Positions 1-14,800 of a stretch of 64,000 nt of DNA are shown here, piece by piece; the stretch's first letter is position 1; each line of letters begins with the position of its first letter. The notes beneath the pieces are model-generated. The model was given only the letters and a program-made list of their open reading frames with translations, had not been told where the DNA came from and ran no database searches. The stretch comes from Ophthalmolycus amberensis (taxonomy: Eukaryota; Chordata; Actinopteri; Perciformes; Zoarcidae), in NCBI GenBank assembly GCA_024529925.1, contig JAFEUB010000780.1:310001-374000 (forward strand), read 5' to 3'. A program made the translations under genes and the position numbers.

Positions 1-542
1 GCTAAAAACATATATATTTTTATTTATTCTTTTTTTTTATTTTTTTTTATTACATTGTCAGATAAAACCTTAACAGGCGGTTTGAAACTGTTTATAAATG
101 TGTTTAAATCGAATTAAAACATGGAGCTTTTTTTTTTTTAAGTCTAACCTCAATGTCCACTTATTAGATGTCCTTTAGAGCTTTCAGCCTCAAATTATGA
201 CTTTCATCAGAAGGAGTTTTTTTTTTTGTTGAAGACTTTTCTAACATTTAGTAACTGTGCAATATTATGCTGTCAATCATTTAATATCAATTTGACACCT
301 GTTATGGATACCTAAAAGGCTGTAGTTGACAAGTAACACTTATTAAACACTTGCAACCTAATACATATTGTGGTGTGTTTTAATTAAACCATGTATTAAT
401 TGTTAATACATGCATAAATAAACACGCAAAGTTTTTCCATAAACATGTCTCAAAAGAGATGACCACAAACAACTGGGCTTCTGGGAAACGCAGTGCTCTT
501 GGCGTCTCTTTTTATAACGTGTGCTCTCTCCATACTTCACAG
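1..542. other. AT-rich sequence upstream of the first sc5d coding exon
   Basis: This stretch is AT-rich with several T runs and no coding signature. It ends in an acceptor (CTTCACAG) at 535-542, so most of it is the end of an sc5d 5' intron. The sc5d promoter is not in view. Confidence 0.5.
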
Positions 543-550
543 ATTCGACC

Positions 551-2732
<2,182 letters not shown>

Positions 2733-2954
2733 CAGAAGGGGAGGTTCCATTTAAATGCTGAAAGATCAATATTTTTATAAAGACAATGTGCTCCACCCAT
2801 ACTCAGCTGGGAAACAAATCGCAGCTTCATTTCAGTTCTTGTATTTGCCAAATATGCTGTTGTGAGATTTTAAACACTAGTGGATACATGTGAGATGTTT
2901 CCCCCCCGGATCCTTATCATTAGAGGCAGCCTTTGATATCGACACGGTTGCCAG

Positions 2955-2960
2955 AATAAA
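2955..2960 (+). terminator. probable sc5d polyadenylation signal
   Basis: An AATAAA hexamer lies about 220 bases after the sc5d stop codon, and no other gene lies between. It is a plausible 3' end signal for sc5d. No transcript evidence is available. Confidence 0.5.
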
Positions 2961-4345
2961 ATGTTGGCATTTTACTTTTCTGAACCAAAATCTGTTTCAT
3001 ATCAATATTAGTGCATATTAGAGATGCACCAATACTGATATCGGTCTGATTCTGAATCAAAGAGCTGGATGGAGCATCGGTGACAGAAGGCTGATGTGGT
3101 ATAAGATACCACTATTTTAATAAATAACAATTCTGTACATGAATATCTATGTTGTTGTTTTGTGTTACATTTGTTTTTAAAAGTTTTGACAGACTTTGAT
3201 TAACTGTATTTGTGATACGTCAAGGAACAAACGTAATCCGGGAGAACATATCCAATCATCCATTATTCAAACAGCTTATCCTATTCAGGGCCGCGGGGGG
3301 GGCTCATCGTAGGGCCGACACATAGAGACAGACAACCATTCACACCTACGGGGAATTTAGAGTCATCCATTAACCAAAGCCTTTTTATAGTCTGGGAAAA
3401 ACAATTTTTAGGAGGCCAGGCTGTGTTGGGATCGCTACATTCTTTGACAGTCCAATAAATAGACAAGGAGCAGACTGCAGGTAAAAGTGGCCAAATTCAG
3501 AATTTTGTGTGAACAGTACAAATCACATGGAATCTGATCTTTTTCATTCTGATTTGAGCCACTTTCATATGTGGTCCTGAGTCAGTTTTCTTGCAGTGTG
3601 GATGTGTCTGAATTCATGTTTTTACGTTGCTCAGTCTTAATGAGCATCCGTTCATTGTGAGTTCAGACTGAACCTGAAAAACATGTCAAACTGCTTTAGA
3701 CAGAAAAGTTCCGTATTTTTCAACGATTTTCAAAATTGTGGAGATTCAATTTTCACGTCTTCACTCTGTCTGATGAGGTGATTCCATCACGAGTAGGAGA
3801 ATTACAGAGCCTTTGTGTCAACAGATCAGCTGATGAAAAACGTGTGATGTGGTTGAACGCTCGGGGGGGAAAGAGCTAATTGGTCGACCCTGAGATTGGA
3901 TTGTTTTATCAAACTAGAGCAATGCAGTTCAAACATTGATGGTTTGTTAGTTGTATGTAACCAAACAATGATTTTAGATCACCATTCATAATTATATTTG
4001 AATACATCAATTTATTTCCCACTACAGTTTCGTCAAGCTTTTTAGTGTAAAATCCATGCAGCAGATTAAAGAAGAGTCGGATACAAAATCGACTTCCTGG
4101 CTTGTGCAAATGCTCATGAGTAGATTCAGTTTGATGTACAAGCAGGGAGAACATTAACTTACATAGCATCCTCTTCAGCTTCTTAAGCCGTATATGCAAA
4201 AGTGCACATAAGAAAAACAGATCGACCAGAAAAAGCAGCTTGTTACAGCAGACATGATCACTCCATCTTCGGGGGCTTCCTACTCGTGCTGATGTTTGGC
4301 TCCCAGTTGCTGCGCAGTGTCGTCATGTCAGTGATGGAGATGATC
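2961..4345. other. sc5d-plekhb1 intergenic/3' UTR region with old repeats
   Basis: No gene is visible. About 3020-3130 contains a fragment of a dispersed element of the 'gagatgcaccaatactgatatcgg' type. About 3250-3385 is a copy of a common teleost repeat (CCATTATTCAAACAGCTTATCC, ACATAGAGACAGACAACCATT, AATTTAGAGTCA landmarks). The two genes converge here, so 3' UTRs of both probably use part of it. Confidence 0.6.
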
Positions 4346-7300
4346 TCAGCAGAATAAGAAGGGCATCCAGAGGAAGGATCGCATGGCTGTCCCTGCTGCC
4401 ATGCCTGCCAGCAATCCCAGAGCCAGGTGCTCCATGACTCCATCAAATGGGTCCCTCTGAACAACCACCTGGTGGGTTCCTTAGAGAAAAGACAAAGAGA
4501 AATCATTTTATTTGGTGGCCTAAAAGTAGTCATAATGAAATAAGTTGAGTCTACGGTTGCTGAGTCGAGGGCAGTTTAGAGTTAGTTTTTGTGTGTCCTG
4601 CATCATTTTGGTGAAATACCTGGTCCTGCTCCAGGTGTGATGTAGACAGTATGGTAGCTGTTGACGGGGACGGCTTGGTAGGAGTCGTCATATGGGTCGT
4701 ATGTGAACAGCTACAGGCAGAAAACCGTTAGCAAACATCACTGAGAGTGAATTATGTCTCAGGTCTGACGGAGAACGATGGATCACTCACCGGGTTTCTC
4801 CTGGCGTCTAGCAGAGTCAGTTTCCACGCTCTGAAAAAGACATGAACAGGAAAGAAGCATTGATGGATGTAAAGGGCAGTGGTGGAGGAAGTATTCATCA
4901 TTTCTTCAGGAAAATAACTGTGAAAATAACTACAAGTAAAAGGTCTGCATTCAAAACCTTCCTTCAGTAAAAGTATGTAAGTATTATCAACAAAATGTGA
5001 AAAGTAAAAGTACACATTGTGCAGTAAAATATTTTCCGTTGACACCAGACCGGCATTCATTTCCAACAATGCAATGCGGTTGTGACGACAAGGTTAATAT
5101 AACAGACAATGGCGGACAGCTCTGTAGCGTCAATACCGCTTACATTTAAGTGTAAGTAGGCCTATACGATTTAAGTCATAGGCATACACACTAAAGTAAA
5201 GTAAGTCTGTTATTTGTCCTTTGTGTGTACTTTTATGTGTGAATCTTTTATGCAGCCATCTTGGCCAGGAGCCCCTTGGAAAAGAGATTTTAAATCTCAA
5301 TGGGACCATGTTGACTAAATAAAAAATACCTCAAGTACCTCAAATGTGTACTTAAGTAGGCCTAGTACTTGAAGTACACAGTACTCAGTTGCATGCCACT
5401 ACTGGTAAAGGGAGGCAGAGCAGACGAGAGTGAAGTGAGAGGACCTACATGGATTCATCCTCGCTGTTAGCACACAGGTTGACTGCTGAGCCGCTTGTGA
5501 GCTGAACCACGATGAGATTCTCCCTGGGATTGCTCTCCGGTGGACTCACACCTGCGGTTAAAGAAGAGATTCACCCAAACATGAGCATGTTGTCATCATG
5601 TCTTCTGTCAGTCAAAACCTCAAAGAAAGATGGAAGATCATACATTAAGTGTAGTTGGGTACAATTAAATAGTGCATTTCGGAAGATATCGACTATGTTC
5701 CTGATTCAATTAAATCAGTGAAACACATGAACTTTTTATAAGATTTACAAACTAGTAGTCTGCTGATACTCAAACTGATTGTAGTGTTTATATTGTCAAT
5801 ACTTTATGACTCGATGAAACAAAGTACATGATATCGAGACTCTTTAAGGACTAGAGCCATTTGTGAGCCTTAAGAACAGCTTTAGTCATGTTTTCATGTT
5901 TTCACACCGGTACTGGAGGTCCATATAAAGCTTTAGGGACGTCTGCATGGATCCGATATCTACACTACGAAAGACATTTGGTTTGCTCTTCTCTTTGTGA
6001 AACCATTTCATATTTTTCTTAAGCTGTGCCTATTGTTATCCTTGCATGAAAATGTGTGGTGAAAGATCTGTGTGTGCGCTGATACGGGGCATCTGGGTCT
6101 GTGAAATGCTCTCGTACTCCTCGGCTGCTGAATGCCCCTGCAGAGCAATCCTCAAACAAAACCAGTGTTCTAGTTCCATACTAAATACTTATTATGCAGT
6201 ACATTACACTTCTGCTGCCTCGCCTATTTTTCACTTCTGGATCAAACGCGGTTGTATTCGTTCTTCCGGTTTAGCGCTAGTAGTGTAAACAACGATGAAT
6301 ATTTGGGACTACACTGTGCAATCGGATGGTTTTACAGTACAAGTCCAATCAGCCATCAGTGACTGGAAGGCTAGATGAAGGCCTGAAATCACATATGAGG
6401 ACATTTTGAATTTCTTTGTCGTGTCTCTTGGTGTAGATGGCTCCTCTATGAGGAACTTCAAAAGCACCACAGCATCATCAGTACACCTACCGATCGGACT
6501 CTTGAAATTTATAATATGAGTTCATCTTAAATAAACCCGTCTGTCTGCCAACTAGCTGAACCACTTCAAAATATGGATAAAAGTGTAAAGTTTGGTGTAT
6601 GTTTAAATATGCAAATGAGCCATAACGTAATGCTAACTTAGTGAATTTATGAGAAATCTTTGCAAAAGTAGTAAATTAAGCACTTTTAACGTGTATTGTG
6701 GATGTTGTCTTTCCACTAGCCCGAAGGAGACATGAAGAAGCCCAAAACCTAAAGATGGATCAGTGCATGGAAAAACAAGTTTTGGCCTTGCCTGTCTTGC
6801 CCTGTGATTAATGTGTGTGGGTTTGAACAATGCTCAGTCGTCCATCTTTATTTATTTTTAAAGATGGACTTGCCGAAAAGGCTCAAGGCAGCTCGCTTTA
6901 CCTGGACACTCCAGGCCCGACCTCACGTCCACGCATGCTGTCTTGAGGCTGACGCGGTGCTCCAGCTCTCGCCTGCTGTCGGTCTTATAGAAGCAAAGAC
7001 TCCCGTCTATCCAAAGGTCACACCAGTTCAGCTTCCAGCGTTTTAAGAGGGAAGCTAGAGGGGAGACACACGTCACAGTGAGTGGACCATCGGTGTTCAT
7101 GCTGGAAGGGGTAGGATTAGTCAAAATTAAGAAATTTACCATTTATTGAGCTCAAATTGATGGTCAAGTAATTGTTGAGTCGGTGCTATGATCAATTTTA
7201 GAAGTAACGAAGGTTGTAGTTTCATAACAGGTACAGTTTTCACGTATACGTACTGTGTGGAGCATTTAAGGGGATCTGTTGGCAGAAATGGCTTATAATA

Positions 7301-7817
7301 CCAATGTGTATGTTTTCTGGATTGTATCATCTCTCTCTCTCTCTCTGGTGTGTGCTGTCCCGCAGCAATACGCTAGTACAACTATACAGTGTGATGATGA
7401 CAATAGCAGTTTTGGGATCGCTTGTCACAGGCCTAGTGTCCACCTCTTCAGTTGCACGTGCAAAATCAATTTGCGCACCGTTGACAGCGCAAACTCTGTG
7501 TAGACGGAGGGGCACAAATAGAAATGGTGACATCCGTGCAAGAAGATGAAGAGCTGCATTGGCTGTTGTACTTGTGCAATCACATCGAAAATAACAAAAT
7601 GCGGAAAGCAGGAAAGTCGTGCAGTTTGTAATTTAAAAAAAAAAGAAGCTAATATTAAGAGAGAGAGAGAAAAACAATGCTCATGTTATAGGTATTGGAA
7701 TTGTGCAATTATTATGAAAGCCAAAGTTATCATCCTTCCTTTAATAACACATAGGCTTGAATAATCCGGCCTCTACTCACTTTGTCTCCACAGCCAGCCT
7801 GACCTCAGGAGCGCCAT
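4346..7817 (-). CDS. plekhb1: evectin-type PH-domain protein (PLEKHB1-like), 185 aa, 6 exons
   Basis: Minus-strand exons, in transcript order: 7817-7781, 7054-6902, 5551-5449, 4830-4791, 4710-4620 and 4479-4346. All have GT..AG boundaries and matching phases, giving 185 codons plus stop. The N-terminus (MALLRSGWLWRQTSLLKRW) opens a pleckstrin homology domain of about residues 4-115, with the typical W-x-L-W start and a closing AWKLTLLDARRN helix. A YDPYDDSYQ stretch follows near residue 115. A short hydrophobic C-terminus of Gly/Ala/Leu type (about 160-185, ending MPFLFC) is the membrane anchor expected for evectins, which sit on Golgi and endosomal membranes and bind acidic phospholipids. 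It is shorter than mammalian PLEKHB1 and PLEKHB2. The family assignment is strong. PLEKHB1 rather than PLEKHB2 is an inference from the tail and the 11q-type neighbourhood. The start is the only ATG in a short exon with a good donor. Confidence 0.85.
4878..5402 (+). repeat. interspersed teleost repeat in plekhb1 intron 3
   Basis: The stretch starts AGTGGTGGAGGAAGTATTCA, runs through ACAAGTAAAAGGTCTGCATTCAAA and AAGTATGTAAGTATTATCA, and is followed after an insertion by CAAGTACCTCAA/GTACTTAAGTA near 5330-5400. It resembles an AGTAAAAGTAC-rich element abundant in spiny-rayed fish. Related pieces lie at about 9010-9143 (opposite strand), 44190-44340 and 47650-48420. Confidence 0.6.
7262..7347. 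repeat. fragment of an interspersed repeat followed by (CT)n
   Basis: GGGGATCTGTTGGCAGAAATGG with ATGTTTTCTGGATTGTATCATC resembles the start of the element seen more fully at about 43756-43990. A short CT tract (7330-7347) follows. It lies in plekhb1 intron 1. Confidence 0.45.
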
Positions 7818-9579
7818 GTGTCGCTGTCCCAGTTCTTATGATAATAATGGAGATAATCCAGTCGAGGCAAAAGAAGAAGAATAAATTGAGTTTTGGTGTA
7901 CACAAGACTAAAGGATCCAGCAGCTGCTTTTGGACTCCTCTGACTCTGTTTACAGACAGTGAGATACTGTCAGATTATTGTGGACTAAGGTTGACTCACT
8001 GGATCATTCTGGATTAGGAGAGTGTTTGGCCCCTCCCCCTCTTCTCATCTTCCTCACTCTTTCTTGACTGATCTGTCTTGTTGACTCTCACGCCGTGTGC
8101 CATACCTTGTTTATATTGATGAATACTCTTGTTACATGCTCATAAACTAAACTCATGTGAACCGTGTCCCATTCATTTCTGTGCTCATATATAGCATGCT
8201 TTTACAAGTTAATCCCTGCACTTAAATAACAACCTGAGGATTAACCTAAGTGTCAGCCGGTTCAGTTATGAGAGTCTTCCCAAGATGTCGGCAGGGCGGC
8301 CTGTGACACTCTGGTGACATCATTTCCTTTTTATAGCTTCGAGAAAACACTAGGCTCCTCCAGCTGAGTCACCTGATTGTCTATTTAGAGTAATTTCTTA
8401 ATTGTGGTTATTGTCTGCAGTGGAATAATTGTCAAACTCATCTCGGAGACCTTCTGTTTTTTCCATGAAACCAACTCCTTTGTCAGCTTCTTTGTGACCA
8501 TATTCCCCTGCAGTGACGAGTTAAAATCATTGGCCACGCATTGTATATCTCTGAAGAGCTTTGGCGGCACTTGGACAGACACATCCACAACAACTCCTGA
8601 CAATCTGGAGAGAAAGCAAGAACACAATGCTTGAATTGACCATAACTGTGATCCGTGAGTTGTTTTAGGAACAGATTGGTGTCTGTTGACTCGGTTTGGA
8701 ACATGGTGCTGTTGGAAATAATGTTGAAACAATCTGTTTTTGTGCCGTTCCGGCAGTACAACAATATATTCATTGTAGCTTTTCTCTACGACACAGCAAA
8801 CTATCCAGAGACATTTCCTAAAAGAGACGGAAATCTAATGGAGTCTGGCGAGCTTTAATAAACCCTTCAGGACCTCAAATAAATGTAATTGATAATCATA
8901 TACACAGACACAATGGTTCACTGTGGGTGCATTGGCCATTTAATGGCCAAATGGTGTGTGTCTGTCCAGCATCCCATCCAGCACCGCTCCCAACCGCCAC
9001 ACTGGTGGCTAAAGTATATTGAGCTGATGATTACATTTGCTTAATTGCAGGACTTTTACTTTTAATCAGGTTTTTTAGATTTTTTTATTTCTACTGGTAC
9101 TTTTACTTAAGTAATGGATCTTTGTACTTCTTCCACCACTGCTTTTTTGGTGGATGGCTCTTCACAGACACGGTGGTCTGCTACTTTGTTTCTCCCAGAA
9201 AAGATCAACTGATCCTTTTCCCTCCACACAACGCTGCCATCTGGTGGCAGCCTGTGGTCGATCTATTCCATCCCATTAAAGCCTCCGTCACAATGTTCAG
9301 CTGCGAATCATTATAAATTAAGTCAAATGGATAAATACATGTCGAACTCAGACAACAAATTTTAACAGCTACTTTTCTTCTTCAGCTTTTTCTCTTTTAA
9401 GCTAACACTCTAAAAAGGACCAAGTAACAGGAAGTCTACATTTGAATGAATATGTACAGTATGTAAACTATAATTTCACTACATTAAATGTTGTCTCTCT
9501 TTAATGCTTGAATTATAATCTGTGTATAGTCTTTGAAAAGAATAATGTACAGTGAAGCAAACGGGGGGGGAAAACAAGA
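7818..9579. other. intergenic region between divergent plekhb1 and tbcel
   Basis: No exon-like reading frame with splice sites was seen. The plekhb1 promoter should lie just above 7817. About 9010-9143 is a reverse-oriented copy of the AGTAAAAGTAC-type repeat ending in CTTCTTCCACCACTGC. Confidence 0.5.
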
Positions 9580-9681
9580 CATTTAAACAACGTCACTTCC
9601 TGAAAATTGGGCGTGTCTTAAACTGTCAACTAACCGAAGAATAACAACAACAAACAGAACACCGAGGGGCTTCCGAGGACG
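9580..9681 (+). promoter_or_regulatory. likely tbcel promoter and untranslated first exon
   Basis: A strong donor (GTGAGT) follows position 9681, and the matching acceptor is at 9 bases upstream of the tbcel ATG (exon from 11872). The preceding 100 bases hold a CRE-like ACGTCA next to an ETS-type ACTTCCTG (about 9591-9602) and no TATA box, as is usual for housekeeping genes. The 5' limit of the exon cannot be fixed from sequence alone. Confidence 0.45.
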
Positions 9682-10950
9682 GTGAGTGCCGTGCTCTCGA
9701 AATGAACCGCATCAGTTACAAAATGCAACGTGGAGAGTTACATGTGACGTTGGATGATGACCCTAAAGATCAGTACCTCGGTGAAGGTAGCGACACTGCT
9801 GCTACATTGCGCACCTTTTCGAGGTTGACTGTGACGCACTGTCGTGAGCTTGCGTGTCTGTGCAATGGATACATGATGTGACAACTGCTACTTCTAAAAC
9901 GACAACGTTTAAATTCGTTATTTTGTACATTCGTTTTGTGCACCAGCTACATTGTGCAACCATGGACTCGGTCGTAAACGCCCCCAAATGGACCGTGTTG
10001 AAGAATGTTTACCCAAACCAGGTTGAACAACCTGTTAAACTGCCCTTGCTTGCTAGTTAGTGTATATTGAAGGTACAATAATAACTATATTATTTTTTTA
10101 ATCGTTATAGGTCACCATTTAATTCGGCATCAGTTTGTCAATAAAAAGCAATTTGTTACTTTATGTAAAACCGAATCTTTACATTTTTTTTGCAGTGTTG
10201 CCACTAAACTACACCGCGGAGGGCAGTAGCGAGTAGTTTAAAAGTTGAACTCTTATTAGGACCTTGCTGCTTGTTAGTCATGCCGACTTGAAGAACTTTT
10301 AAACAACGGTTTCTATGTAAAATACCCAGGAAGTGTAACTGGTGACCCTAGAAATGTAACTTTATGTGGAGAGGTTATAAATAGATGTTTTTCTTTTAAT
10401 AATGGAGAATATCAACCTAGTCTGGCATGTGTTCATAAAACCTGCTTGGCCCTGCTAGGAACCCAGCTGGCACTCTCAAGTTATAATCCGTATAATGCAA
10501 GTTTCATTCATTTTGACGTCTTCCGGAGTCGTTTTTCTGCCATTGTGCAGCTCTAGAAGACTCTTAATATTTGCATGAATAAATGAGCTTTCTCTGGTTC
10601 CCAACCCCTCTTATAGCTCCTTTTTTGTTTGTTGTTGTTGCCTTCTCATTTCATCAAAGCTCTCATCAATATTTTCTCTCAGCAGCAGCAGGGGAGCATG
10701 TGATCTGATGTGAAGTTGGAAAACAGGCTCTTCCCTTTGGTCTCTGCGACATCAGAGGTATGAATCAGGGAACCTGTGAAAACAAGAAACTATCGATGAC
10801 AGAAACATCAGACGCAGTCCAGACGTAACGCTCAGCCATTTTGCAAACACACCTCCTCAGGCGGGCTGAGTTTTTAAGATGATCAGACCCCGTTTGTCTG
10901 AAACAGATAGGGCTGATCGGGGTTGAAGGGAGTAGGGTGAGACCTGGGTG

Positions 10951-10952
<2 letters not shown>

Positions 10953-11001
<49 letters not shown>
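10953..11001. repeat. (GT)n microsatellite, tbcel 5' intron
   Basis: About 24 uninterrupted GT units lie within the first (5' UTR) intron of tbcel. Confidence 0.97.
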
Positions 11002-11002
<1 letters not shown>

Positions 11003-11881
11003 ACGCACAAACTCACGGCAATATCCTCTGTTATGAGTGATGTCATCACAAAATCATACCAAATATAAATAATGTCTTTGTGTACTAATAGATTAATGCA
11101 GCATGCATCAAAGTGAAAAGCTACTTTTCGGTCATTTTGCTTTAAACATTATCAACGAGATCTTAACAACTTTCTGTTAATCCGCTGATCGGTTAGCCAG
11201 CTAATTGTTTCAGCACCACACTAACATGGCTTTCAGCAGGAACAGGTGGTGGAGCTGCACTCAGGAGTGCATCGGTGTCAACTGTGCACCTGTTCCTGTC
11301 AGTGCTGCGTCGCCTCTCACGTTTCTGCTTCTGTGTCGGTCATGCTACTGCGTTGATGGGTTATTTTTAGACCTTTTTATGCAACACATACTCAGAAGAA
11401 AAGTATCTGCCAACGAGGAGACCAAGTGAGATGGTGTGAATCCGGTTGACAGCCATGTCAACACCTGTACAGTACATATAGGCTATTAATAGTCATTGCA
11501 TTTTTATTTCAACAGCCCACCCAGGCAGGGGGCTGCATATTAGCTTCAGCTAAACGCTCTGTATAGCGGCCTGACTGCTCGTTCCTGTGCATGTTTACCT
11601 TGTTTTCCTTTTTTTTAAACGAATGTTGTTGCTCCTGCTTTGAGCTATGGCCGGATTATATGGCCGATCGGGATGAAAATAGGTAACAATGAGTTGATCG
11701 TGCTGACTTTCCATTATCTGGATAATCGTGAATATTGTCGCAAGTGACTTGGAAAAAGCCGTCCAGGTCGCCATCATGGCAGAGAAATGGAAATTAGAGC
11801 CTGCTGAAATGAACTGACTGTGTTTGTTTGCACCCTCTCTTTCTTTGTCTTCGCCTCTGATACCTGCTCAGGGCTGGGGCC

Positions 11882-14800
11882 ATGGAGCCGTCCTCTGATG
11901 AGGAGGAGGTGCGCACCTTCGTCCAAGTCCTCCGTGAGAAATACAGCTCGGAGAATTTCCCCTACGGCCAAGGAGTCGTGGTGATGCCCAGCCCGCAAGG
12001 ATCCCCTGTGAAAGGTTGAGAGATGAACAATGCCGGGTTTTACGTCATGATTACGATCACCGGGACATTGATTGTGCTAAGTCAGCACTGACGTCGCCTA
12101 CAGCTTTACATTTTCGTATCGTCTGTTTGCAGATCGCCTGTTCTTGCCGAGCAGACTGGTTCTGAGTGACTCTGGAATCCGTAAAGCTGGAGACAGGTCC
12201 GACATTGCAGTGTTCTGTGCCCATGTGGTAGAGCTGGACCTGTCCCACAATCAGCTTAACGACTGGACAGAGGTGGGTGTCCTTCAAAGACTTACAAAGC
12301 CTACAGGGAGACACACACACACAGACACACGTTTCTTTTATTGCTTCATTTTTTATTTCTGTTAATGCTTGTGGGTTTCCAGATCTGCGACATCGTTTCC
12401 AACATCCCCCACCTGGACTTCCTCAATCTGAGCATGAACCCTCTGAGCGGCGTAGAGCTGGAGCCCAGCATCGCCGAGGTGTTCCCCAGGGTCCGACAAC
12501 TTGTCCTCATCAACACACAAATCAGCTGGGACACCGTGCACACACTCACGCAACATACGCCAGAGTAAGTGATCGACTGTGGTTGGTAATAGAATGACTG
12601 CACAGTGAAGTATTAAGACCAGTATACACAGCAGATATGTGTCCTTATTGGTGATCATGTCAAAGATAGTAATATAGCTGAAAGCTGCTGCTGCTAAATA
12701 CTCACCTGAGCACCAAATGTGTATCAACCCGCAGCTGAAAATGTACTGCTGAAAGTTACTGTGAGGAACTTTGAACTGGTTATGAAAGTCTCAGCTTAAT
12801 TATGACGCATCTACATCAGACCAGTCAGCCGTAAGAGTGTCGATTTCTATGTCGTCAAAAATATTTGTATTTCTCAACTTTAACCAACTGACTGTCATGA
12901 TGCAGGCTGGAGGAGCTTTTCCTGTGCCTGAATGGCTACAACACTGTGTCCGAATCCCAGACGTCCTGTCCGTCTCTACGCCTGCTGCAGATCACAGACA
13001 ACCAGCTGCAGGAATGGGCCGAAGTGCGCAAGTTTGGGCAGATGTACCCGAGTCTGAGAACACTGGTTCTGGCCAATAACAGTGTGGACTCTGTGGGGGA
13101 CAGTCCCGACACACTGCAGCGGCTCTTTCCCAACCTGCGCAGCATCAACCTCAACAACTCAGGTCTGAGAGGGACGGGGGGGGACGGGGGGGGGGGGGGG
13201 GAGGCTGTGCACATTTTCATCCATAGTATGAAACAGTATTCAGTGCATGGTGGGAATTTTAAATATTTTATGTTGCCCTAAAACTCTGTTGTTGTGTTGT
13301 TCAGGGCTTAGCAAATGGGAGGACATTGAGAGGCTGAATTACTTCCCCAAGCTGGAGGAGGTCAAAGCAAAGGGGATTCCTTTATTGCAGCCTTACGCCA
13401 CCCACGAAAGACGTAGCCTCCTTTTAGCACAGTGAGTCTGAACTTGCACACACACACACACACACACATCAAACTATTACTCTCCATGCAGGATGGCATG
13501 TTTTCTTATTTCCTATCTAATCTTCATACTTGCAAACGTCCCTGCCTGCAGGCTGCCATCTGTCGTGCTGCTGAACGGGAGTTCAGTGTCAAAGGGAGAG
13601 AGAGAGGATGCTGAGAGGCTTTTCATCCGTTACTACCAGGACTACCCAGAACAGGAACGTCCTGAGAGGTACTCAGACGTACAGTATGCTTGTACTATAC
13701 ACACACACACACACGTTTATCACCGTACTCCTGATTTTGATTTTTTTTTAGGTGATTGCTGATGTGTTTTTCATGAGTTCTACACTCTTGAATGTTACTT
13801 CTTCCATCTCCATCACCAGTTAGTTACTCGTGCTTCAATGCAATATTAAGGTGTGTGATATAGTGATATAGAATACTTGCATTTCCTCCTCCCTGGCATA
13901 CGAGTTCAGATTCAAATACAAAACATATTTAAAATAACAATCAGTGACAGTGACTTAACTGACAGAAATGGGCCTTTATTGAACTAGTTGAAACTAACAC
14001 AGCATGTTACAGATTAAAGAAGCTGGTCAGTGATGCCCCAAGTAATCATTTGTATTATTATTGGAATATCAAACTAGGCACACACATTGTGACCTAGTAA
14101 CAGGCCTCCAAGTATGACATGGATGGTATTAAACTATTAATAATAATACTAGGTGGACTAATGAGAGTGCAATTTAAATGATGTTTTCAACAGAACTGGA
14201 ATCATCTTTCTGCATGTATTGACCCTGCGAGGTGGAGCTTTGCGTGTATTTGTATCTGGCAGGTATTTATCTCAATGATTGTCGTTGTTTTCATAGCTCT
14301 TATCATTCAGGAGCCTGAATATGTAGCACGAAGTGCTTCCAAGTTCACTGTGAACACCTGTGAAGTTGTAACAACAGCAACAACCCACTCCTTGTCCTCA
14401 ATATATTAACAGTATGTGATATAATATTTGGAAAGCCCTTCTTGAAGGGGGGGGGGGGGGGCTGACAGCGGTCAAATAATTGGCAGTGCTCTTCACCGAC
14501 TGCATTCCACTTAACCTCAGCAGAATGTTGGAGAGGGATTTGTGAAGGAAGGTGTAGTCTCTGACTGGGGGGAAACTAACCTTTGGGAGACAATGCACCA
14601 GTCTCTCCCTGCTCAATGAGTCCTTTGTGCAGGGAATTCTCTGATTGGAAAAGTGATACACAAGGTAGCAGTTGTTTTTTTCATGTATACACCTACTCTG
14701 TTAACCTCAAACCTTAAGTTGAGAGATTGATTTGTTTTCTGATGTCACTGGAGCTGGAATGGAGCTCCTGGCTATGAATCACTTTTTCTTATGGCAAAGA

